Source: CAYWCV01 sp964629885 (GTDB lineage Bacteria; Bacteroidota; Rhodothermia; Balneolales; CAYWCV01). Taken from it: a stretch of DNA of 35,652 nt. Made by a program: the position numbers and the translations under genes. Shown here in pieces: positions 24,673-30,162 of the stretch. How positions within the stretch are numbered: the stretch's first letter is position 1; every line of letters begins with the position of its first letter. The notes beneath the pieces are model-generated. The model was given only the letters and a program-made list of their open reading frames with translations. It did no database searches and had not been told where the DNA came from. Location: positions 1 through 35,652 of the forward strand of contig CAZVRJ010000026.1 of the NCBI GenBank assembly GCA_964629885.1, in the 5' to 3' direction.

Positions 24673-25650
24673 ATGGTACGCTTCAATAAAATATTAGTCC
24701 CAACAGATTTCAGCGAGGGCTCGAAAACAGCCTATGCGTTCGCCAACGAACTGGCTACAAAATTCGGCGGTGTAATCGATCTGATCCACATCATCCCAAC
24801 CATGAAGTATCTGAGCGAAAGCATCAGCAAACTGGGGTTGCCGTTTGATATGGACAAGGACGTGTTCCCGAAATTGATCGACCAGAGCAGGGGTTTCATT
24901 GAAGACGACCTCACCAATTATATTGATGAGAAATTCGCAGGGAAGTCTATCGTCAAGATCGACATGAAGGCTTTCGACGTGATAACCGAGGCGGCTGTGT
25001 CGGGCAATTACGACATCATCGTAATGGGCACACATGGTGCCAGCGCCAATCAGTTCATTAAGGGCAATGTCACCGAGAAAGTGATCCGTTATTCCAAAGT
25101 CCCCGTTCTCTGCGTACCAAATAATTTGTCGACCGATAAAATCCGTAAAGTTCTCATCCCGATCGATTTCTCTGCCAATAGCTGGAAGGCCATGCCTATG
25201 GCGGCTTCCTTTGCGGCAGCGATCGGCGGCGAGCTCACTCTGATTCACATCAAAGAGCTGTATGGCAGCGAGGGCGAAATGCCACCTCATACGTCCGATC
25301 GCGACGAATCGCTAATCTTGCGCGACAACCTTCTCACCAAGTTCGGCGAATATGCCAATGCAAATGCTGATTTCGATTTTGAACTCAAATCGCTAGGCGA
25401 CCGCGAGTACGACGTTCTGATCACCGAGGTGATGGGGCAGCAAGTCGAGGTCAAAGTTCACACTGAAATCCGCAAGGGTGTATCGGCTCATTACGAAATC
25501 ACCGACTACGCAAATGACAATGCCGACATATTGGTCATGACTACCCACGGACGTAGTGGACTAAAACAGATCTTCCTCGGTTCAACCACCGAAAAAGTGG
25601 CGCGCTACTCGAAGATACCTGTCATCACCATCCGCCCGGATCTCGGATAA
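24673..25650 (+). CDS. Tandem-domain universal stress protein
   Basis: A 325-residue protein with two UspA domains (about 5-155 and 158-325), a common fused form in Bacteroidota. Each begins with a KILVPTDFS / KVLIPIDFS strand with the Asp of the nucleotide site and ends with the ATP-binding loop: GTHGASANQFIKGNVTEKV in the first and TTHGRSGLKQIFLGSTTEKV in the second, fitting the G-2X-G-9X-G(S/N) pattern. It probably binds ATP and acts in stress survival; no enzymatic role is evident. It has one of the few clear Shine-Dalgarno sequences in the window (GGAGGT, 24663-24668, 4 nt before the ATG), suggesting efficient translation. It is monocistronic and convergent with the gene at 25708-26487. 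Confidence 0.92.
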   Translation: MVRFNKILVPTDFSEGSKTAYAFANELATKFGGVIDLIHIIPTMKYLSESISKLGLPFDMDKDVFPKLIDQSRGFIEDDLTNYIDEKFAGKSIVKIDMKAFDVITEAAVSGNYDIIVMGTHGASANQFIKGNVTEKVIRYSKVPVLCVPNNLSTDKIRKVLIPIDFSANSWKAMPMAASFAAAIGGELTLIHIKELYGSEGEMPPHTSDRDESLILRDNLLTKFGEYANANADFDFELKSLGDREYDVLITEVMGQQVEVKVHTEIRKGVSAHYEITDYANDNADILVMTTHGRSGLKQIFLGSTTEKVARYSKIPVITIRPDLG

Positions 25651-25707
25651 TCAGTCTTTTGTCAGTTCGAGGTTTGACTACCTGCACATGAGGTCATGAA
25701 CGATGGT

Positions 25708-26487
25708 TCAGGATGCGCCGCGCTGTAAAAAGCGCTCCGTGAAGTACGTGTCTGAGATGGGATCGAAACTACGGTCGTTCCACTTTAGCGTAGTCTGCGA
25801 TCCTTTTTGAGCATCCTTCATGGTCATGGTGTTCGACCGCCATATACCTGGTTTGGCCTCGGCGAAATCGCCAGTCGTAAGCTCGCGAATCGGCTTATCG
25901 GCCTTGTCGTAGAACGTGCTCGACAGCAAAAGCAGCCTTGATGTATCTACTGTATGAACGGCATAGGCGTAACTGAAGCTCGTACCCGACTTTGGTGTTG
26001 CCCGAACCACCATCCGGTTTCCCTGCTCGCTGATGGTTGTATAGGTAAAGTCGTCGTGGTTCACATCGCCAAGATCCTCGAATGTGAAGTCGGATCCCAA
26101 GAATTTATCGCCCCGATTGTTCGACGATATAGTCTGAACGCGACGGGTGGCTGGCAAAAACAGTTTTTGGGATGTCCCCGAGTTGTCGCTTAGGCTCAGG
26201 AGTCCGGTTCCACGCACATCGGCAGGGGTTTCGAACTGGATCATCAGCCTTGAGCGGGCGTCGGTAGAATAGCTCCAAATACGCAAGCTGCGCTCGCGGG
26301 TGCGACCGTTAGCATTTTGCATCACCATTGTGAGTTGGCTCTGCTCGTACGGCAGGCGGTCGCGCTGTTCGCGGATTTGCTCGAGAACGTCGCCGCCTCG
26401 TTTAGATGGTGCCTGCGCGATTGCTGTGACAGATAAGCCCGCAACAGCAAGCAAGAGGATAATGGATGTCGAAAGGAATTTGATCAT
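25708..26487 (-). CDS. Outer-membrane lipoprotein-sorting (LolA-like) protein
   Basis: A 259-residue exported protein: signal peptide MIKFLSTSIILLLAVAGLSV, ending IAQAPS. The mature part fits the LolA-like domain seen in outer membrane lipoprotein-sorting proteins: YEQSQLTMVMQNANGRTRERSLRIWSY, then FETPADVRGTGLLSL, LFLPATRRVQTIS and FLGSDFTFEDL, ending with PISDTYFTERFLQRG. The family is often encoded with RND-type exporters (MMPL) and may carry lipids or lipoproteins across the periplasm; no such exporter is present here. Normal length, intact. Convergent with the Usp gene, with no convincing terminator in the 57-nt gap. Confidence 0.85.
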   Translation of the reverse strand: MIKFLSTSIILLLAVAGLSVTAIAQAPSKRGGDVLEQIREQRDRLPYEQSQLTMVMQNANGRTRERSLRIWSYSTDARSRLMIQFETPADVRGTGLLSLSDNSGTSQKLFLPATRRVQTISSNNRGDKFLGSDFTFEDLGDVNHDDFTYTTISEQGNRMVVRATPKSGTSFSYAYAVHTVDTSRLLLLSSTFYDKADKPIRELTTGDFAEAKPGIWRSNTMTMKDAQKGSQTTLKWNDRSFDPISDTYFTERFLQRGAS

Positions 26488-26533
26488 GAATTCCTAAACG
26501 CAGACTAGTGAATATTAGTTTCATGATGCGTTT

Positions 26534-26745
26534 GATCCCTACGGGATAGGTCTATACTGAATGACAGCGATTGAAATAATTTGAGACGATCCCTATGGGA
26601 TAGGTCCATACTGGATGACAGCGATTGAAATAATTTGAGACGATCCCTACGGGATAGGTCCATACTGGATGACAGCGTCTGAAATAATTTGAGACTATCC
26701 CTATGGGATAGGTCCATACTGGATGACAGCGTCTGAAATAAAAGT
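26534..26745. repeat. 54-bp tandem repeat, four units, two-hairpin core
   Basis: Units start near 26534, 26588, 26642 and 26696, 54 nt apart. Each has ATCCCTACGGGATAGGTCC (or TATGGGATAG), an ATACT spacer, GGATGACAGC and a tail TGAAATAATTTGAGAC. It is the same core as at 24352-24587 but with a different stem sequence and tail. A spurious ORF with a repeated LFQTLSSSMDLS pattern crosses it on the minus strand and is not a gene. Confidence 0.9.
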
Positions 26746-26774
26746 GGGGGCGGCGTGTTGCGCCGCCTATGATA

Positions 26775-26846
26775 GATCATGACCGTTCATGACCGTTCAT
26801 GATTGATAATCATTGGTAATGACTGCTAATGACTGCTAATGACTGT
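26775..26846. repeat. 10-nt-period array (CATGACCGTT / CTAATGACTG)
   Basis: CATGACCGTT occurs twice, followed by related decamers and CTAATGACTG in tandem. CTAATGACTG also occurs in the array at 6425-6512, so the two loci share a unit. The array stands between the 54-bp repeats and the tRNA promoter region. Bases 26847-26913 hold nothing else I can support except a TACAAT box at 26876-26881. Confidence 0.75.
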
Positions 26847-26913
26847 TTGCTACTCTTACCCTCATCTCGTATTTTTACAATTTGGTGCCACGCTCTAGCG
26901 TTGTCAACAAATC

Positions 26914-26986
26914 GGGCCCATAGCTCAGCGGTGAGAGCAGTCGACTCATAATCGATTGGTCGGGGGTTCAAATCCCTCTGGGCCCA
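26914..26986 (+). tRNA. tRNA with anticodon CAU (Met or lysidine-modified Ile)
   Basis: A 73-nt cloverleaf. The acceptor stem is GGGCCCA (26914-26920) with TGGGCCC (26979-26985), discriminator A at 26986. The D stem is GCTC/GAGC, the anticodon stem TCGA/TCGA with loop CTCATAA (CAT at 26947-26949), and the T arm GGGGG-TTCAAAT-CCCTC. The sequence after the discriminator is CGG, so CCA is added after transcription. Anticodon-arm similarity to the Escherichia coli minor isoleucine tRNA (CTCATAATCG) makes tRNA-Ile2 the better guess, but elongator tRNA-Met cannot be excluded. A TACAAT box at 26876-26881 is a possible -10 element. Confidence 0.92.
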
Positions 26987-27138
26987 CGGAAGGAAAGAAT
27001 AAAAGAAGAAAGAATACGAGAAGACGGAAGGACGAAGAATGACGTCCTTCCAACATCATTCTTCCTTCTTACGTCCTTATTCTTATGTCCTTCTTCTTAC
27101 GTCCTTCGTCTTTCTTCTTTCTTCTTTCTTCTTTCTTC
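26987..27138. repeat. Gene-less inverted pair of GA/CT arrays between tRNA and kinase
   Basis: The left arm (26987-27040) is polypurine (GGAAGGAAAGAATAAAAGAA, then GAAGAAAGAATACG). The right arm (27041-27138) is polypyrimidine (CTTCTTACGTCC units ending in repeated TTTCTTC heptamers). GGAAGGAC (27026-27033) and GTCCTTCC (27044-27051) can pair around 10 nt. The block fills exactly the space between the last tRNA base and the ATG of the kinase. Confidence 0.8.
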
Positions 27139-28821
27139 ATGATGCCGAACTCAAATAAGACAACTACAAGACGGTGGCTCCTGCTCGGTCTGGGTATTGT
27201 CTCGATTTTGGGACTTACGCTCATGAACGTCTACTCTCTGTGGCAACTCCATCAGTATAACTTGGAGGCTTCGGAGGATATCAAGCGTGCTCAACTGCGT
27301 CAATTGCGCATCCAGGTGAACGACCGTCTTTACAAAAACGTAACAGACCTCTGGCAGATGGATATGGGCAAGGTTGAAGAATACCTGCTCGAAAATCGCA
27401 AGCTGCCCGATAATATCATGCAGGTCATAACCGCCGCAGGTAACGACAGCCTGTTCAAAAGGGTCTACTACACCGACCGTGTAATTCCAGTCTGCGAGAC
27501 GGGCGCATCTATGATGGCGTTTAACCCGAAGACTCAGCAGCTCGAATGGGTAACCGATTTCCCTAGCTACATTTGCGACGGACTCGAACTGGTGCGAACC
27601 AAGACAAAGACCCTCCTCACAGGCGACTACCGCTGGTATACCAAGACAGAGCTCGACGGTAACCGCACCATGAACATCGCCCTCGTTAATACCGCCGAGC
27701 AGACAGTGATAGGCTATCTGTCGCTCGACATCGACAGCAGATGGCTGCTCGATAATCTGGTGACAGACATCCTTGTGAGCGAGTTTGGCGCCGACAGCGA
27801 AACCGGCATCACTGTATGGGTGCGCGATTGGCTGCGCGACGAAATCGTGGCCACTAACAACGTATCTGTGCCCTACGACCCATCGAACATCGACATTCGG
27901 GAGCGCTTCACTTTCGAAAATTGGGCCTTCCACGCAATGGTGAACGAAAGTCCGACTGTAATAGCTGCCATGAACCAGTTCATTGGCAACATGATCATCC
28001 TCAGTGTTGCTGTTTTAATGCTTCTGAGCAGCATCTTCTTCATCTTCCGTACTGCCTCGCGCGAACGTGAGCTCTCAATGCGACAGGCTGGATTTCTAGC
28101 CAATGTAACCCATGAGCTCAAGACTCCCCTCGCAGTGATGCAGGCAGCTGGCGAGAACCTTGCCGACGGACGCGTTCGCGACCTCGATCGGTTGGCCAGC
28201 TATGGAAAGCACATTCACGAGGAAGCTCTTCGGTTAAGCAGGATGATCGACAAACTCTTGAACGTGGCTCGTAGTGATGCCGGCGAAATCGTAGTGAATC
28301 GTCAGCCGGTCGACCTAAGTGAATTAGCTGGAGAGTACGTCGCTCAGAATAAGAACTTCTTTGCAGATCGACAGTTTAAGGTGAATCTAAGTGTACAAAC
28401 ACGCGAAATGACAAACGTGGATAACGAGACATTTCAGACCATCTTGAGTAATCTTGTTGAAAATGCCATCAAGTACAGCGACAAGAAGAACGTAGTCGAC
28501 ATTCGCATTTACAGCCTCAAAGACCGTGTCATCCTCGACGTTGAGGACTATGGAATTGGCATCCCAGCCAACAAGCAGAAGAATATTTTTGAGAAGTTTT
28601 ACAGAGTAGAAGATCCCTTAACCGCTAAGACGAAGGGTCACGGACTCGGCTTGTCTATCGTCAAGTTTCTCACCCAGCTCAACGGAGGCGAGGTATCCCT
28701 ACGAAGCGTTTATGGAGTGGGTTCAACATTTTCGCTGAGTTTCCCGATATGGAAGCCGATGGCACAACCTGCAGCCGCTAAGCAACCTGAAACGCAATCT
28801 GAATATGCCGTACAAGGGTAA
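27139..28821 (+). CDS. Two-component sensor histidine kinase
   Basis: A 560-residue kinase. The ATG at 27139 is chosen because upstream in-frame codons are only the polypyrimidine repeat; a second ATG directly follows. Membrane helices at about 12-38 and 285-310 enclose a 250-residue extracytoplasmic sensor domain that has two Cys (VIPVCETG and YICDGLE) and no family I recognise. The HisKA domain has the phospho-accepting His325 in NVTHELKTPL; the ATPase domain has ILSNLVENAIKYS, DYGIGIP and GHGLGLSIVKF. The 3' end overlaps the response regulator gene by 17 nt, so the two form a pair. It has no Shine-Dalgarno site. The tail after the ATPase domain is Pro/Ala/Gln-rich. Confidence 0.9.
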   Translation: MMPNSNKTTTRRWLLLGLGIVSILGLTLMNVYSLWQLHQYNLEASEDIKRAQLRQLRIQVNDRLYKNVTDLWQMDMGKVEEYLLENRKLPDNIMQVITAAGNDSLFKRVYYTDRVIPVCETGASMMAFNPKTQQLEWVTDFPSYICDGLELVRTKTKTLLTGDYRWYTKTELDGNRTMNIALVNTAEQTVIGYLSLDIDSRWLLDNLVTDILVSEFGADSETGITVWVRDWLRDEIVATNNVSVPYDPSNIDIRERFTFENWAFHAMVNESPTVIAAMNQFIGNMIILSVAVLMLLSSIFFIFRTASRERELSMRQAGFLANVTHELKTPLAVMQAAGENLADGRVRDLDRLASYGKHIHEEALRLSRMIDKLLNVARSDAGEIVVNRQPVDLSELAGEYVAQNKNFFADRQFKVNLSVQTREMTNVDNETFQTILSNLVENAIKYSDKKNVVDIRIYSLKDRVILDVEDYGIGIPANKQKNIFEKFYRVEDPLTAKTKGHGLGLSIVKFLTQLNGGEVSLRSVYGVGSTFSLSFPIWKPMAQPAAAKQPETQSEYAVQG

Positions 28822-29533
28822 GCACATCCTCATCGTCGAAGACGAGCCAAGCTTGATCTTCACCTTGCGCGACACTCTCGAGAGTGAGGGATACAAGGTG
28901 GATGTTGCCGACAACGGCCTCATCGCCATCGAGAAGATCCATCAAAATACACCCGACTTGCTCATTTTGGATCTGATGTTACCTGGCATGAGCGGTTACG
29001 AAATCTGCAAGCAGGTACGTGATGAGAACTACATCTTCCCCATCATCATGCTCACGGCCCGTAATCAAGAAATCGATAAGGTGACCGGATTGAACATCGG
29101 CGCCGACGATTACATGACCAAGCCATTCGGGGTTAAGGAGCTATTGGCACGTATCCATGCCCGATTGCGTCGCTCCGACATTGGCCTTCGCAACGCTGGG
29201 ATTGAAACGGTTTTCTTGGGTCCAATTCGCATCGATTTGCTTAAAGGGATCGTGTATCGACCCGAAATTAATGGTTTGGCTGCAGAGGAAGTCGAACTCA
29301 CCACGCGCGAAATCGAACTTATCCGCTTCATGGCCAGCAATCCCAACGAGCCAATCTCTCGTGATGCCTTGCTCGAGAGCGTATGGCGCTACGAACACAG
29401 CACCAACACCCGCACCGTAGATGTGCACATTTCAAAACTGCGCTCCAAGATCGAGCTAAAGCCCGAAGATCCAACCTACTTGGTTACACTGCACGGTGTG
29501 GGTTATATGATGAAGATGAGCAGGGTGGAGTGA
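28805..29533 (+). CDS. OmpR/PhoB-family response regulator
   Basis: A 242-residue regulator. The receiver domain (residues 6-120) has the acidic pocket Glu12/Asp13, the phosphorylated Asp56 (LLILDLMLPGMSG), Thr in MLTARN and Lys in MTKPFG. The C-terminal half is a winged-helix DNA-binding domain with TTREIELIRFMASNPNEPIS and the recognition region TRTVDVHISKLRSKIE. Phosphorylated by the kinase encoded just upstream (17-nt overlap), it should bind promoters as a dimer; targets are unknown. Its TGA stop (29531-29533) is followed immediately by the GA-rich array that borders the four-helix-bundle gene. Confidence 0.95.
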   Translation: MPYKGKHILIVEDEPSLIFTLRDTLESEGYKVDVADNGLIAIEKIHQNTPDLLILDLMLPGMSGYEICKQVRDENYIFPIIMLTARNQEIDKVTGLNIGADDYMTKPFGVKELLARIHARLRRSDIGLRNAGIETVFLGPIRIDLLKGIVYRPEINGLAAEEVELTTREIELIRFMASNPNEPISRDALLESVWRYEHSTNTRTVDVHISKLRSKIELKPEDPTYLVTLHGVGYMMKMSRVE

Positions 29534-29635
29534 TGGAGGAAGAAAGAAGAAAGAAGAAAGAAGAAGGATAGGAGAAGGATAGGAGAAGGAGAAGGAGGAG
29601 GATGAGGATAGGAGGAGGATAGGAGGAGGATGAGG
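29534..29635. repeat. Left inverted arm: GA-rich array bordering the four-helix-bundle gene
   Basis: Polypurine on the plus strand, from the base after the response regulator stop to the base before the four-helix-bundle stop. It consists of GAAGAAA heptamers, then GGAGAAGGATA and GGAGAA units, then GGAGGAT units. The reverse complement of the right arm (30081-30162) aligns over about 60-80 nt. The run GAAGAAGGATAGGA is shared with 10500-10557. Confidence 0.92.
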
Positions 29636-29995
29636 CTATTTCTTGAATTTTGATTCGGCTTTTTGACAGCAGGCATGGAGCATGGCTAATAATTCACCTG
29701 ATTCTGTCTCAAGGGGTTCGAGCTTTTGAACTGTTGCCGGTACTCGAGCTTTTAGCAGCTTCAAGGAAGTGCACGTCTCGTTCATCTCTTTAATAGCGAT
29801 TCGTACTTTATTTGCATAGTCCCTGTCACTGCCTGAGACTATTGCTTCACCATAGTTTAAGGCCGAAGAAGTACTAGATCGATCGATCTGGTCTACTAGA
29901 GATTTAAGATTTGGTTTGTCGCCGTGCGAGGAACATGCATCGTAAACTTGATTGCTGAACTGAATGAGTCGGTTGAGGAGCGAATTTGATTTCAT
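29636..29995 (-). CDS. Four-helix-bundle protein (S23 / 23S rRNA intervening-sequence protein family)
   Basis: A 119-residue, mostly helical protein. The family signature is recognisable: NRLIQFSNQVYDAC (helix 1), LVDQIDRSSTSSALNYGEA (helix 2, the Q-x-x-R-S...N-x-x-E-A pattern), SDRDYANKVRIAIKEMNETC (helix 3, KE-x-x-ET) and a fourth helix ending in a basic tail (QKAESKFKK). Such proteins form pentameric bundles, are encoded in 23S rRNA intervening sequences of some bacteria and are also common as stand-alone genes; Avd of diversity-generating retroelements is a structural relative. The function is unknown. The gene abuts an array at its stop, has 85 nt of AT-rich leader with a dyad at 30020-30040, and is AT-richer than its neighbours. 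No Shine-Dalgarno site is visible before the ATG. Confidence 0.85.
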   Translation of the reverse strand: MKSNSLLNRLIQFSNQVYDACSSHGDKPNLKSLVDQIDRSSTSSALNYGEAIVSGSDRDYANKVRIAIKEMNETCTSLKLLKARVPATVQKLEPLETESGELLAMLHACCQKAESKFKK

Positions 29996-30019
29996 GGCCC
30001 AAAAGGATTGATTATTTAG

Positions 30020-30040
30020 GTGTCTATATCATATAGATAC
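30020..30040 (-). promoter_or_regulatory. Dyad upstream of the four-helix-bundle gene
   Basis: TCTATA (30023-30028) and TATAGA (30032-30037) form a perfect inverted repeat around TCA. With flanking pairs the dyad extends to 9 bp per arm with one G-T mismatch. It lies 25 nt before the start codon inside the region between the arrays, and could be an operator, a promoter element or a structured leader. Confidence 0.45.
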
Positions 30041-30080
30041 CCGCCAAACCAATTCCTTACACAAAATCTAAAATTAATTT

Positions 30081-30162
30081 CCTCCTACTCCTCATCCTTC
30101 TCCTTCTCCTTCTCCTTCTCCTATCCTTCTTCTTTCTTCTTTCTTCTTTCTTCTTTCTTCTT
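30081..30162. repeat. Right inverted arm: CT-rich array bordering the four-helix-bundle gene
   Basis: Polypyrimidine on the plus strand: CCTCCTACTCCTCATCC, CCTTCT hexamers, CTATCCTTC and then TTTCTTC heptamers up to the base before the thrA stop codon (30163-30165). It mirrors 29534-29635 in reverse complement, in the same order of sub-arrays. Confidence 0.92.

Noticed and set aside
26505..26780. 91-residue ORF with a repeated LFQTLSSSMDLS motif
   Set aside because: It is the translation of the 54-bp DNA repeat (54 is a multiple of three, so the frame stays open); there is no gene-like start or context.
27085..27138. N-terminal extension of the histidine kinase rich in Phe and Ser
   Set aside because: These codons are simply the TTTCTTC-type repeat; the first good ATG follows directly.
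27151..27933. Minus-strand ORF of 260 codons
   Set aside because: Antisense shadow of the kinase sensor domain; the opposite frame carries the real protein.
29636..29995. Diversity-generating retroelement accessory protein (Avd)
   Set aside because: The fold is related, but there is no reverse transcriptase and no template/variable repeat pair nearby.
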